A stretch of DNA of 64,000 nt from Pseudoxanthomonas composti (GCF_004122095.1 NZ_SAWZ01000001.1:310001-374000), one strand, 5' to 3'; positions 17,981 through 27,340 are shown, counted from the stretch's first letter. The notes: generated by a model from the letters alone, not told the origin. Program-made: numbers and translations.

Positions 17981-19017
17981 GCAGCCTCCACCGGCAGCCC
18001 CAAGGCGGCCCGATAGGTGCGGTAGTGCGCTTCACCCGCAGCTGCCCACTCCCGGCGCGACAGGTCCGGTGCTGCCGATAGGCTTGCGCTACGCACGGCG
18101 GCCAGGGCCGTGTCGATGGCGGCAGCGTCGAAATCATCGTGATAGAGCTGCACCCAATGGCCCCCAACCTCATCGGCGATGGCTTGGGTGGCGCTGTTCC
18201 ACGGTGCCAGCACCGGACGCCCGAGCGACAACGCCAACAGCAAGGTGCCCGAGTTATGCATCTGCCGATAGGGCAGCACGATCAGCTCAGCGGCGCTGAC
18301 CTCCTGCGCCAGCGTTTCATCGTCCACATACTGCAGCAGCGAGGAAATGCGCGGATCGCGTTCTGCGGCCTCCAGCACCAGCTGTCGCATGTCATCAGAG
18401 GCCGGCGAACCCACGATACGCAGGCTCACGCCTCCGGAACGGATCTGCGGCATCGTTTCCAGCAAGGTCTCCACGCCCTTGTAGGGTCGGATGAGTCCGA
18501 AATGCAGCAGGCGTCCGCGCACCATCGCGGACTTCGGCTTGCTGGCATACCAGTCTCGGTAATGCCCATGCAGCACGGTGTCGGTGGCCGGCGCTTGTAG
18601 CGGCGTGGTGACGTTGAGGCGGATCCAGCGGGTGGTCAGCGCATCCAGCCACTTCAGCAAGGTGCGCTCGCGCCAACCCTTGTCCTCGTGCGGTTCCAGG
18701 TTGTGCAGCGTGCGCACCACGGCAGTCCGGGTGACGGCCAACTTGCATAACAGCAGCACCGCACTGAACTGCTTGAGCAACGTGCCCAACGGATGCCGAT
18801 GGCGGAACAGATACTCGGGCCAATGCACGTGCAACACGTCGTAGCGCGAGAACAGGGCGCGGCGCATCGAGAAGAACCGCACCTGGACTTGATCCGGCAA
18901 CGCGCGAAGCAGCTGGATCAGATACGGATTGGTGTGGTCATCGATGCGGTCCACCGACTGCAGCACGGTCAGGCTGCGACGCATCGGGTTGCCATGGGTG
19001 TGCGCGACCGCGCTCAT
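17977..19017 (-). CDS. gumI: GumI, terminal mannosyltransferase
   Basis: The product has 346 aa. GumI adds the outer beta-mannose from GDP-mannose, completing the xanthan pentasaccharide. The N-terminal block SLTVLQSVDRIDDHTNPYL and the YDVLHVHWPEYLF stretch match GumI proteins. Later LLHFGLIRPYKGVETLLE and ELIVLPYRQMHNSGTLLLAL form the sugar-nucleotide half of a GT-B fold. The start overlaps the gumH stop by ATGA, and the stop overlaps the gumJ TTG start, so it sits in a tightly coupled string. Assignment rests on family resemblance and position between gumH and gumJ. Confidence 0.9.
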   Translation of the reverse strand: MSAVAHTHGNPMRRSLTVLQSVDRIDDHTNPYLIQLLRALPDQVQVRFFSMRRALFSRYDVLHVHWPEYLFRHRHPLGTLLKQFSAVLLLCKLAVTRTAVVRTLHNLEPHEDKGWRERTLLKWLDALTTRWIRLNVTTPLQAPATDTVLHGHYRDWYASKPKSAMVRGRLLHFGLIRPYKGVETLLETMPQIRSGGVSLRIVGSPASDDMRQLVLEAAERDPRISSLLQYVDDETLAQEVSAAELIVLPYRQMHNSGTLLLALSLGRPVLAPWNSATQAIADEVGGHWVQLYHDDFDAAAIDTALAAVRSASLSAAPDLSRREWAAAGEAHYRTYRAALGLPVEAA

Positions 19018-20150
19018 GCCGCCTGCCCCGCCTGCTTACCCGCCGCCAGCCGATATTCCTCCACGTACTGGTCCACCGCGTGGCGCCAGTCATGGGGCGT
19101 CACCGAACGCATCGCATGCTCGCGTCGCGCCTGGAAATCCGCTGCGTCCAGTTTCGCCAGGGTCGCGACCTGGGCTGCGGCGGCCTGTGGTTCCTTGGGG
19201 TCAATCAGCAAGCCGACGCCGCCCTCCCGCACGAGTTTCTGAAACGGTGGGATCGGGCTCAGGATCGGGATCAGCCCGGCGCTCATTGCCTCGATTGGCG
19301 CGATGCCGAACCCCTCGTGCCGCGATAGACACACGAAATACTGCGCGCGCGCCATCAGCTCGGCGAGGAGCGCATCGTTCGGCGCCGCATGGAACTCGAC
19401 GCCGGCCACGATGCCACGCTCACGCGCCGCGCCCTGGAGATCGGCCAGGGACAGATCGTACTCGCGCCCGGCGATGATCAAGCGCCACTCCGGATCCAGC
19501 GCCTGGAGCCTTGCGAACAGGTCCAGCGTTTCCACCAGCCCTTTGTTCACCGACCAGCGGCCGAAATAGAGGATGGTCTTGCCGGGGGAAGGCGAGGACT
19601 TTCCTGCGAACTTGTCGATGTCCACGCCGTTCTGGATCACCCGTAGGCGCGCTGGCGCCACGACCGGACGGAACATCGCGCCATCGTTCTCGCTGGTGGC
19701 GATGATGCGCCGGTAGCCGAATGCGGACGCACGCGTGATGGTCTGGAACCACAGCGTTTTCAGCTTCGATGCGTAGGCGGTGTGGAAGAAGCCGCCATGG
19801 GTAGACACCACCATCGGCTTGCGATGCAGCGGTGCGGTCCAGGCCAGGTAGTCGTAAAAGAAGTCGATGGCATGCACGTGCACGACATCGGCATCGCGGA
19901 TCTCGGACAGCACGCTGGGCGCGACCGGATAACGGCGCGATCCCCGATAGGGAATGCGCGAGATCTCCACACCCTCGAAGCTGTCGCGGGCTGCCAGGGC
20001 GACCGACTCTTCGCCGAACACGCGGTCCAGGGTCACGACCCGGACGTTATCGCCTCCCCGGGCCTGGTGCCGGCGGGCAATATTCAGGACGACCGCTTCC
20101 ATGCCACCCACGGAGGGATGGAACTGACGGACAACATGGACAACCTTCAT
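19014..20150 (-). CDS. gumH: GumH, alpha-1,3-mannosyltransferase (GT4)
   Basis: The product has 378 aa. GumH transfers mannose from GDP-mannose to the cellobiose-PP-undecaprenol. It tracks Xanthomonas GumH closely: MKVVHVVRQFHPSVGGME at the start, RVVTLDRVF, DVVHVHAIDFFYDYLAW, VVSTHGGFFHTAYASKLK and LYFGRWSVNKGL. The GT4 catalytic region CLSRHEGFGIAPIEAMSAGLIP carries the expected EGFGIAxxE motif. The chosen ATG overlaps the acyltransferase stop (ATGA); the frame is open upstream without similarity. It is probably a peripheral protein of the inner membrane. Confidence 0.95.
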   Translation of the reverse strand: MKVVHVVRQFHPSVGGMEAVVLNIARRHQARGGDNVRVVTLDRVFGEESVALAARDSFEGVEISRIPYRGSRRYPVAPSVLSEIRDADVVHVHAIDFFYDYLAWTAPLHRKPMVVSTHGGFFHTAYASKLKTLWFQTITRASAFGYRRIIATSENDGAMFRPVVAPARLRVIQNGVDIDKFAGKSSPSPGKTILYFGRWSVNKGLVETLDLFARLQALDPEWRLIIAGREYDLSLADLQGAARERGIVAGVEFHAAPNDALLAELMARAQYFVCLSRHEGFGIAPIEAMSAGLIPILSPIPPFQKLVREGGVGLLIDPKEPQAAAAQVATLAKLDAADFQARREHAMRSVTPHDWRHAVDQYVEEYRLAAGKQAGQAA

Positions 20151-21268
20151 GCAGGGCGCGTACTCGATCGGGGGAGTGTCTTGGCGGCAATGGCCCAGGG
20201 CGCCCAGCGGGCGAGACACCAATGGATCGGCCAACTTGCCAGCAATGCAATGAAGGCTACCGAAACAGCCCACCCCATACCGTGATGAAGACTTGAAACC
20301 TTCAAGACCGCTGCCACGCCAGAGGTCACCATCAACACCACGATATGGGTACACAGCACGACCAGCGTGTTACGCCCCAGCCATCCCAGCGATCCAAGAC
20401 CCTTGAGCAGTTCGCCCAGGCACATGACCACGACGATGCCGCACACGCCAGCGCCGATCAGCAACACCGGATGCCGACCGAATCCCTGCAGATTGAAATC
20501 CACCCGGCCATTGCGAAGCGACATCCAGATCCACAAGGGTGCAGCGAGCGCCAGCAACATCGCGCTGAAGCCCCTGTCCTGGCGCAGGACACCCCACTGA
20601 CGGAACGCGGCTCCGGCCGCGTAGAAGAACAGCGAAACCGGCACGATATCCAGACCCCACGGGAGCCGGTACGGCAGCGGCGCGATGCTCGTCCAGATCG
20701 CGGTCGTGGCGATGCCAATCAGCACCAAGGCAGGAGGCTCGAGCCAGCGCCTGCCCAGGTTGAAGAAGAACGTCGTGGTGAACAACGCGGGAAGGAACCA
20801 GATCGCAACGTTGACGTACAGGTCCGGGCCAAGCCCGGTGACCAGCCCCTTCAACGGATCCCACCATGGCAGGCCGCCCCAGCGCACCGCTTTTTCCCCG
20901 ATATGGCGAGTCAGCAGCCAATACGCGTACGCGCAGAAGAAAAAGAACGCATACGGCAACAGCAGGGTTTTCACCAGGTGCCGCTGCCGCTGCAGCAAGC
21001 CCTGCTGAGCCCGCGCACCGTCACTGGAAAGCCAACCTGACACGAAGAAGAACAACGGCATGGTCAATGCCGAAGTCAGCACGGTGTACAGCCCCGGGGC
21101 ACCCTTGGCATGCCCGATCACGACCAGGGCAATGCCGATGCCCTTGACCGCATCGATGCGCGTGTCCCGCGCGGCTGCCACACCGCTCGCCCGGCCTTTG
21201 GGCTGCAGCGGTAAGGTGAAGTTGCCGCCGCCCGGTAGCGGCTCAGGCGACCCCGGCAGTACCGACAT
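20147..21268 (-). CDS. gumF: GumF/GumG-type membrane acyltransferase
   Basis: The product has 373 aa with about ten membrane segments and is an acyltransferase-3 family member. In Xanthomonas GumF acetylates the inner mannose and GumG the outer one. The entry motif AARDTRIDAVKGIGIALVVIG with the catalytic-type His in IGHAKG, then MPLFFFVSGWL, matches GumF. Only one such gene is present here. The ATG at 21268 overlaps the gumE stop by 26 bases and has only a weak GGGA upstream; a GTG at 21181, right before AAARDTRID, is an alternative that would remove 29 residues. Which mannose it modifies cannot be read from the sequence. Confidence 0.87.
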   Translation of the reverse strand: MSVLPGSPEPLPGGGNFTLPLQPKGRASGVAAARDTRIDAVKGIGIALVVIGHAKGAPGLYTVLTSALTMPLFFFVSGWLSSDGARAQQGLLQRQRHLVKTLLLPYAFFFFCAYAYWLLTRHIGEKAVRWGGLPWWDPLKGLVTGLGPDLYVNVAIWFLPALFTTTFFFNLGRRWLEPPALVLIGIATTAIWTSIAPLPYRLPWGLDIVPVSLFFYAAGAAFRQWGVLRQDRGFSAMLLALAAPLWIWMSLRNGRVDFNLQGFGRHPVLLIGAGVCGIVVVMCLGELLKGLGSLGWLGRNTLVVLCTHIVVLMVTSGVAAVLKVSSLHHGMGWAVSVAFIALLASWPIHWCLARWAPWAIAAKTLPRSSTRPA

Positions 21269-22538
21269 GACGTCCGATCCCGGGATTAGGAGATGGCGAA
21301 TCGTCCGCCAGGCCCGATCGCATGGCTTTCCATTGCCACAGATAGCCGCACGTGAACCACCACAGCGCGCCGGTCTTCACCGAGAAGTAGCCGTTGGAGA
21401 CCAGCAAGCTCAGCGCGAAGGCGAAGATGAAGAGATTCTTGAACAACTGACCGTTGCTCGAGGGCATCCACAGCACGAACGAATACGCCAGCACGAACGC
21501 AAGCACCGTCAGGATGGACTGCGACGCGATGAAATACGAAATGCCGCTATCGAAGTAGCGATAGGCTGACGCCATGTCCAGTCCAAGCCAGGACGCCGCC
21601 GATAGGTGGGTGATGGAATCGACCGTGAAGAAGATCCGCCCCAGGGTCGTGTCCTCGTACTGCGTGGTGCGCGTCACCCAGACCAGCAACCAGGCCGACA
21701 GGATCACCAGCAAGAAGATCACCCCGGCGAAGCGCTGGTCCAACCGGCGCAGAAAGGGTGCCATCAACAGCATCAGCACGCAGGTACCGGCGGCCAGCCG
21801 GCCGTCTGAGGCGACGATGAGAAACAACACCGTCCCGATAGCCAGCGCAATCCGCCGGGGTCCGTAGGAGCGCCAGAACGTCAGCAGGGCCGCGCAGAAG
21901 AAGATGATGTAATTGCCCATCGTCACCGGCTCGATGAAGATCGAGGAGGCACGCGGCAGGCCGCTCCCGGCCAGGAAATTGCGATCGCCCGGCCGCGTCG
22001 CGCTGACGAAGAGATTGCTGTCCTCGTTCCAGAACGAGTCCTCGCTGGCGCCACGCGTGTTGACGAAGTAGGACTTGGGATTGACCACATCGCCGTAGAC
22101 CGTCGGAAACGCCAGTTCGAACGCGGCGATCAAGCCGATGATCACCGCCATGCGCAGGAACAGCTTCGGCGCCGAGCCGGTGTAGGCCGCGCCGAGCAGG
22201 ACGAAGGCGAACGGGATGATGGCATCGCGCAGGAACTTGGGGTCGATGGACATCGTCGCCACGAAGCGAAAGAACGCCACCAGGGCGATCAGGCCGATGC
22301 CCGACATCACGATGGCCAGCTTGCGGCGCTCTACCGTCAGAAAGCCGACCACGAAGCAGCCACCGTAGGCGAGCAGTTCGGCAGCGTAGGCCATCGACGG
22401 ACTGATCGAGATCGCCAGCGCATTGATGACGGCCAGGATCAGGTTGTATCCCACCGCGAACAGCAGGATGCACTCGATCAGCAGATTGCGGCGATGCTCG
22501 GCCACGGCACTGGCCGCGGCAGGCGAGACGGCGCTCAT
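21243..22538 (-). CDS. gumE: GumE, Wzy-type polymerase
   Basis: The product has 431 aa with about 12 hydrophobic segments. In Xanthomonas GumE polymerises the lipid-linked pentasaccharides in the periplasm. The sequence has the long periplasmic segment between membrane helices (residues about 145-195) with YFVNTRGASEDSFWNEDSN, a feature of this polymerase, and the PRASSIFIEPVTMGNYI block. Position directly after gumD fits. It begins 73 bases after gumD. The C-terminal tail (SPNPGIGRHVG) is variable and overlaps the acyltransferase start. Confidence 0.9.
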   Translation of the reverse strand: MSAVSPAAASAVAEHRRNLLIECILLFAVGYNLILAVINALAISISPSMAYAAELLAYGGCFVVGFLTVERRKLAIVMSGIGLIALVAFFRFVATMSIDPKFLRDAIIPFAFVLLGAAYTGSAPKLFLRMAVIIGLIAAFELAFPTVYGDVVNPKSYFVNTRGASEDSFWNEDSNLFVSATRPGDRNFLAGSGLPRASSIFIEPVTMGNYIIFFCAALLTFWRSYGPRRIALAIGTVLFLIVASDGRLAAGTCVLMLLMAPFLRRLDQRFAGVIFLLVILSAWLLVWVTRTTQYEDTTLGRIFFTVDSITHLSAASWLGLDMASAYRYFDSGISYFIASQSILTVLAFVLAYSFVLWMPSSNGQLFKNLFIFAFALSLLVSNGYFSVKTGALWWFTCGYLWQWKAMRSGLADDSPSPNPGIGRHVGTAGVA

Positions 22539-22611
22539 GCCCAGCGCTCCGATTGCGATGCCCCTCGAGCCACCTCACCAGCGCCCGAGCAATCCCGACC
22601 TTGGCGCGACA

Positions 22612-24063
22612 TCAGTAGGCGGTCTTCTGGCCGAGCACCTTCACGGCCGTCAGTACGATGATCTTGATGTCCAGCCACAGCGACCAGCGGCGGATGTAAT
22701 CCAGGTCGTACTGCACGCGCTTCTTCATCGTGCGCAGCTCCGGGGTTTCGCCACGGAAACCGTTGACCTGCGCCCAGCCGGTGATCCCCGGCTTGACGTA
22801 GTGGCGCTGCATGTAGCGGTTGATCAGGGACTGGTAGTAGCTGTTGTGCTGGGCCGCGTGCGGGCGCGGGCCCACGATGGACATGCTGCCGCCCAGGACA
22901 TTGAAGATCTGCGGCAGCTCATCCATGCTCGAGCGACGCAGGAAGGCGCCGAACTTGGTGATGCGCGGGTCGGTCTTGGTCGCCTGGGTGATCTTGTCCG
23001 TCTCCTGATGCACGCGCATGGAACGGAACTTCAGCATGTTGAACTCGCGTCCGCCCAGGCCATGGCGCCGCTGGCGGAAGAACACCGGACCCGGCGAGCT
23101 GAGCTTCACGCCAATGGCGATCGCCAGCAGCAGCGGCCACAGCACCAGCAGCGCGCCGAGCGCCACCAGCTTGTCCTGCAGAGTCTTGGCCACGACGAAG
23201 TAATTGTCGCGATCCACGCCGCCCTGGCGCAGGTTGATCACCGGCACGTTGCCGATCTGCTCGCCGGACTGGTTCAGCATGCCGAAATCGAACAGGTCCG
23301 GCACCAACTTCACCTGGATCGGGTAGCGGTCCAGGGCGGCCAGCAAACGCTTGATGCCATCGCGTTCACCCAGAGGCAGCGAGATCCACACCTGCTCGAC
23401 CGGCGTGCGCGACAGGAAGTCCTCGAGGTCTTCCGGTTCGCCAAGGCATTCCAGCGACTGCGTCTGCTCGCCAACGGCCACGTCGTAAGGGCTCTTGAAG
23501 TAGCCCACGATCTGCAGGCCCACCCAGGTGTTCTTGCGCAGGTAATGATGCAGCTTGACCACCGGGTGGCGCAGGCCGATGACCACCACGCGCTGCACGT
23601 CCATGCCCTGGCTGCGCAGGCGGTTGAGCACGTTGCGCAGCAGCGTGCGCGACAACAGCAGCGCGACGAATCCGCCCAGATACCAAGAGCCAATCCACAG
23701 GCGCGAGACCAGCTCACCCATCTGCACGATCAACGCGTGGACCGCGAACAGCGTGAACACCCCTGTCCAGGCCAGCCCCAGCACCACCAGCTCGCGGCCC
23801 AGGCTGCGCCCACGCCAGCTGCGATACAGCGGGAACACGCTGAAGCAGATGATCGCGTAGAGCAAGGTGGTGGCGAGCGCTGCGCGATAACCCGGACCCG
23901 GCAGCCATTGGCCATACCGCAGCCAGTAGGCAACTAACCCGCTTCCAACGACCAGCACGATATCCGACACACGCAGCAGCAGGTCCGCGGCGGCCGAGTA
24001 CTTGGACAACAGGCGTGGCGAGGAGGTTGCGTAGGTCGTACTGCTGAGGTCAGCCAGGAGCAT
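22612..24063 (-). CDS. gumD: GumD, undecaprenyl-phosphate glucose-1-phosphate transferase
   Basis: The product has 483 aa. GumD transfers glucose-1-phosphate from UDP-glucose to undecaprenyl phosphate, the first step of the repeat. The N-terminal half has four or five membrane segments and a CoA-binding-like domain ([17 protein letters not shown]). The C-terminal bacterial sugar transferase domain begins at about 290: [50 protein letters not shown] and [16 protein letters not shown], ending KVLGQKTAY. The ATG at 24063 follows AAGGAA by six bases. It is separated from gumC by 298 bases, so it may have its own promoter. Confidence 0.96.
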   Translation of the reverse strand: MLLADLSSTTYATSSPRLLSKYSAAADLLLRVSDIVLVVGSGLVAYWLRYGQWLPGPGYRAALATTLLYAIICFSVFPLYRSWRGRSLGRELVVLGLAWTGVFTLFAVHALIVQMGELVSRLWIGSWYLGGFVALLLSRTLLRNVLNRLRSQGMDVQRVVVIGLRHPVVKLHHYLRKNTWVGLQIVGYFKSPYDVAVGEQTQSLECLGEPEDLEDFLSRTPVEQVWISLPLGERDGIKRLLAALDRYPIQVKLVPDLFDFGMLNQSGEQIGNVPVINLRQGGVDRDNYFVVAKTLQDKLVALGALLVLWPLLLAIAIGVKLSSPGPVFFRQRRHGLGGREFNMLKFRSMRVHQETDKITQATKTDPRITKFGAFLRRSSMDELPQIFNVLGGSMSIVGPRPHAAQHNSYYQSLINRYMQRHYVKPGITGWAQVNGFRGETPELRTMKKRVQYDLDYIRRWSLWLDIKIIVLTAVKVLGQKTAY

Positions 24064-24361
24064 GGTCGATTCCTTGTGGTGCCGAGCGGCCCGAGGGGGG
24101 TGAGGCCAGAATTTCGGAGACAGCCCTTCACTGGTACCACGGTGAAGGAAAACCGTTTCCGAACAAGTCAACGGAGAAACAAGGACAAACAAGCCACGGT
24201 TGCTGCGAGGCAACAATGACACAGTGCGTGGCGTTACGGCCACTACGCACCGGCTGCCCATCCCGCTGAGCGGTTGAAGCGATTCTTTTTTTAATCAGAA
24301 ACTTACGTAGATACCGCAACCAATCGCGTACCAATCACGCGATTGGCTTTTCGATTACGTG
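24064..24361. other. Long gumC-gumD intergenic region
   Basis: The 298 bases between gumC and gumD hold no plausible gene. The part next to gumC is A+T rich and includes a strong hairpin (24320-24346) and a run of seven T on the plus strand at about 24286-24292. All other gum genes are at most 73 bases apart, so this gap divides the cluster into gumBC and gumD onward and may carry an internal promoter or a processing site. I could not pick a convincing -35/-10 pair by eye. Confidence 0.6.
24320..24346 (-). promoter_or_regulatory. 10-bp stem hairpin after gumC
   Basis: CCAATCGCGT and ACGCGATTGG form a perfect 10-bp stem around a 7-base loop, beginning 15 bases after the gumC stop. In gum direction the stem is followed by TTGCGGTATC, not a U-tract, so it is not a typical intrinsic terminator. 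A processing, stabilising or pausing role for the gumBC message is possible. Confidence 0.5.
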
Positions 24362-25750
24362 TCAGCGATCACGCAGGCCACGCTGTGCGCTTCCCAGAAA
24401 ATACGCGATCAGTGCCGCGACCAGGCCAAGGAACACGCCGAAAATCAGTCCGACCGCCAGGAACAGCGCAACCCGGGGCGAATAGGCCTGCGTCGGAACG
24501 TCCGCAGAGTCGATCACCGAGATGTTGTTGGCGCCGACATTACCCGCAACGCCGATCTCCTTGAACCGTTGCAGCAGCGCGTCGTACAGCTGCCGGTTGG
24601 TATCCACCTCACGCTTGAGCATGTTGTAGCGAATGCTGCGGTTCTGCAGATCCAGCTCATCGCCCTTCAGGCCGGCGATGCGGCTGACCAGCATGTTTTC
24701 CTGCATCGTGGCTGCGTCGTACTCAGCCTTGATCGACTGACGCACGTTGGCCACTTCGGCATTGATCTGGCGGTCCAGCTCGGAGATCTGACTCTTCAGC
24801 CGCATCATCTCCGGATAGTCCGGCTTGTACGTGGACAGCTTCTGCTGGTACTCGGCCGACAGCGTCGCCTTGGTCTGGCGCAGGCTCTGCACGACCGGGT
24901 TGGACGAGACCTGCGGAATGCCCAGGCCGCTGGCGTTGCGCGCCTGCTGCCAGGCGGCCTCGGCCTTGATCTTCGCGTCCTGCGCCGCGGCCAGCATGCC
25001 GTTGAGCTCGGACAGGTTCTGCGCGGCCAGCGAGGGCTGGTTGTCGCCGATGGAAACGATCTGCTGATCGGCCGAATAGCCCACCAGCTCCTTTTCCGAC
25101 TCCTCCACCCGGCTCTTCAACTGCGCCAGGCGCTCGGACAGATACTTCACCGCGAAGGTGGAAGCATCCAGGCGACGGCTCAGGTTGTTGGCGATGAACA
25201 GGCGCGCGTAGGTGTTGGCCACCTTGGCGGCCAGTTCCGGGTCCGGCGACTGGAAATGGATGCGGACCAGGCGCGAGTTACGCACGGGCTCCACTTCCAG
25301 TCCCTCAAGCACCTGCCCGGTGAGCGCGCGCTCAATCATGTCCTGCTTGACCCGCTCGCTCTGGCCCTCGGCCTTGGCGGCCGCGGCATCGGCGACCTCC
25401 TTGAACTGCGGGTGGCTGCCCAGCTTGGCCTCGCGGATAACCTCACGCGCCAGGGTGCGGCTCTGCAGCAGCTCGTACTGGGTCTGGTAGAAGTCCCGAT
25501 CCATCGGCGATTCGCTCGGGATCAGGTTCTCCACATTGACCACGTTCATCGCATCACGCTCGATCTGAAGCGTGGAGGTGGCGCGGTACTGCGGCGTCAT
25601 GAAGAAGGTGATCGCCAGCGTGACCAGCACCACCAATAGCGTGATGCCAGCCACCAGCCACCACCGGCTGCGGATGGCGTACCAGTATTCGGACAGGCCC
25701 ATCGAATCGTGCTGCACGGGATAGTCGGTCGTGTAGGCGCGCTGGTTCAT
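24362..25750 (-). CDS. gumC: GumC, polysaccharide co-polymerase (Wzz/Wzc-like)
   Basis: The product has 462 aa. GumC is the inner-membrane chain-length and export partner of GumB. It has membrane segments near residues 27-47 and at the C-terminus (LFLAVGLIFGVFLGLVAALI) with a large coiled-coil periplasmic domain between. Family blocks include YRATSTLQIERDAMNVVNVE, DRDFYQTQYELLQSRTLARE, LDLQNRSIRYNMLKREVDTN and RFKEIGVAGNVGANN. It has no cytoplasmic tyrosine-kinase domain, as in Xanthomonas. The ATG at 25750 overlaps the gumB stop (ATGA) and follows GGAGGG by seven bases; an ATG at 25765 is less likely. Confidence 0.95.
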   Translation of the reverse strand: MNQRAYTTDYPVQHDSMGLSEYWYAIRSRWWLVAGITLLVVLVTLAITFFMTPQYRATSTLQIERDAMNVVNVENLIPSESPMDRDFYQTQYELLQSRTLAREVIREAKLGSHPQFKEVADAAAAKAEGQSERVKQDMIERALTGQVLEGLEVEPVRNSRLVRIHFQSPDPELAAKVANTYARLFIANNLSRRLDASTFAVKYLSERLAQLKSRVEESEKELVGYSADQQIVSIGDNQPSLAAQNLSELNGMLAAAQDAKIKAEAAWQQARNASGLGIPQVSSNPVVQSLRQTKATLSAEYQQKLSTYKPDYPEMMRLKSQISELDRQINAEVANVRQSIKAEYDAATMQENMLVSRIAGLKGDELDLQNRSIRYNMLKREVDTNRQLYDALLQRFKEIGVAGNVGANNISVIDSADVPTQAYSPRVALFLAVGLIFGVFLGLVAALIAYFLGSAQRGLRDR

Positions 25751-26445
25751 CGGTAGGCCCTCCACACCATCACGAAGGGCGTCAATTCGAGCACCGTACG
25801 CAGCAGCAGGCGGGCATCGGAACGGTAGACCACCACGATGTCGCCACCATAGATCTCCGGATCCGGCATTTCGCCCTTCTCGATCGCAGGCAGGTCGAAG
25901 CGCGCGATCTTCTTTTCACCATCGATCTGGCGAAACACCACCACATTGCGGCGGCTGGCGAGTTGGCTCACGCCTTCGGCCTGCGCGATGGCCTGCTGCA
26001 GCGTCAGCTTGGAACCGACCACCGGGTACAGGCCGGGCTTGGTCACCGCACCGCTGACCGTCACACGACGCCCGGTGAACTCATCGACCAGCACGGTGAC
26101 CTGCGGATCCTGCAGGTACGTCTTGGAATACAGCTCGGTGATCTGCTTCTGCAGCTGATCTTCGCTCAGGCCGGCGGCCTTGATGGTGCCGATCAACGGC
26201 AGGGTGATACGACCGGAGTTGTCGACCCGGACCTGACGCTCGAGCTCTTCGATCTGGAACACCTGAACGGTCAGCAGATCGCCGGCACTGATCAGGTAGT
26301 CGGTATCGGCCACGACACCTGCCAGCGGGTCGGGAGGCGGCATGTCGCTGGCGACGGGACGGCTGCTGCAGGAGGTCAGGAACAGGAGCGAGATGACGAG
26401 CAGGAGAGACCAGGCTCGGGTGACACTGCGTTGGACGTTGCCCAT
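25747..26445 (-). CDS. gumB: GumB, outer-membrane polysaccharide export lipoprotein
   Basis: The product has 232 aa. The first 27 residues form a lipoprotein signal peptide with lipobox LTSC, so it is anchored in the outer membrane. The poly_export domain (DYLISAGDLLTVQVFQIEEL) and the SLBB-type repeat (VTVSGAVTKPGLYPVVG) identify a Wza-type exporter of the short GumB class. It would export the finished polymer with GumC. It is the first gene of the gum cluster; in Xanthomonas the main promoter lies upstream of gumB. The ATG at 26445 is preferred because it gives a compact signal peptide. Confidence 0.95.
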   Translation of the reverse strand: MGNVQRSVTRAWSLLLVISLLFLTSCSSRPVASDMPPPDPLAGVVADTDYLISAGDLLTVQVFQIEELERQVRVDNSGRITLPLIGTIKAAGLSEDQLQKQITELYSKTYLQDPQVTVLVDEFTGRRVTVSGAVTKPGLYPVVGSKLTLQQAIAQAEGVSQLASRRNVVVFRQIDGEKKIARFDLPAIEKGEMPDPEIYGGDIVVVYRSDARLLLRTVLELTPFVMVWRAYR

Positions 26446-27187
26446 GGGTGGTGATCGCGGTCCTTGGAAATGGAAGTGGTGAGCCTCATAGACAGCGTGA
26501 CGGGCGGATGTCACCTCGTCGCACGTGGCCTATTCGGCGTTGGAACGATGCCGGTCCGATGCAGACGGTGCTGCATCGCACTATTGCATGCAGCCCCAGG
26601 ACGTCCAACCCTTTTCAATCGTTGCAAGGGGCTGGGGTTCATGCAGCTGCAGTGCGGCTTCTGGTGTTGAGTACGCAAACCGGCGCTGAAACCGGCAATG
26701 TACCCGGGCGATTGTGACGGCTGTCGTGTTAAGAAATGTTGCACGGCGCAAGTGTTCAACCCTTTCCGCATCACCCCGCGTTGGTCGAGCAAGACAGTGC
26801 AGTGCGCTGCTGCTGCCCCTGTGCCTCTGTCCCAGTGGGACCCGTTTTGCGCGGTGCCAGAACAACCTATTGGCGGCACTTGGTTGTATCCCCGAGCAAG
26901 GACACTCGTACCTGAAGCGCCCTGCGCCCACAGCACAGGGCGAATACAGCTTTGGAAACGACACGGCGGTTCGAACGCGTGGACTCAGCGTGCGATATCC
27001 CTCATCCACCGCCGCAAAGCCTTGACCCGATCAGGGGCGTGGCAGCAGCCGGCGGGAGGGACCGCAGCTGCGAGTCAGCTCGGGAGGGCGGGCCCAAGCC
27101 GCCACGCCCGCCTCAGATCCAGGCCGGTTGGAACCGACTGGGCATCTACTCGCGCGAGCGCACTGCTGCCCCCACCTCTGCGAAGCC
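26446..27187. other. Gene-free leader/promoter region of the gum cluster
   Basis: About 740 bases between gumB and the tRNA-Pro terminator hold no convincing gene; the open frames have no recognisable domain. Because tRNA-Pro ends in a strong terminator, gumB must be started from within this stretch. A TGTGA-N6-TCGTG sequence (26713-26728) is a partial match to the Clp/CRP site TGTGA-N6-TCACA. No -35/-10 pair stood out. The length leaves room for a long 5' leader or a small RNA. Confidence 0.55.
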
Positions 27188-27221
27188 CAAAAGAAAAGCC
27201 CGCGGCGCGAGCCGCGGGCTT
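27188..27221 (-). terminator. Intrinsic terminator after tRNA-Pro
   Basis: On the minus strand an 11-bp stem AAGCCCGCGGC / GCCGCGGGCTT around TCGC is followed by TTCTTTT. It starts nine bases after the tRNA CCA end. It isolates tRNA-Pro from the gum cluster on the same strand. Confidence 0.9.
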
Positions 27222-27229
27222 TCTGATGT

Positions 27230-27306
27230 TGGTCGGGGTAGCCGGATTCGAACCGACGACCACCAGTCCCCCAGACTGGTGCGCTACCAGGCTGCGCTAT
27301 ACCCCG
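27230..27306 (-). tRNA. tRNA-Pro (GGG)
   Basis: This 77-base tRNA gene encodes its CCA end. The acceptor stem is CGGGGTA / TACCCCG, the T arm has GGTTCGAATCC, and the anticodon stem CCAGT / ACTGG encloses the loop CTGGGGG, anticodon GGG. Its place between the MerR gene and gumB is the same as reported for Xanthomonas. Confidence 0.97.
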
Positions 27307-27340
27307 TAAAAACAAGCGCCCCCGCCGTGGCGGGCCGCGC

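Noticed and set aside
26511-27009. Two open frames on the minus strand in the gumB upstream region
   Set aside because: They have no domain, no signal peptide and no convincing ribosome site, and lie where the promoter region is expected.
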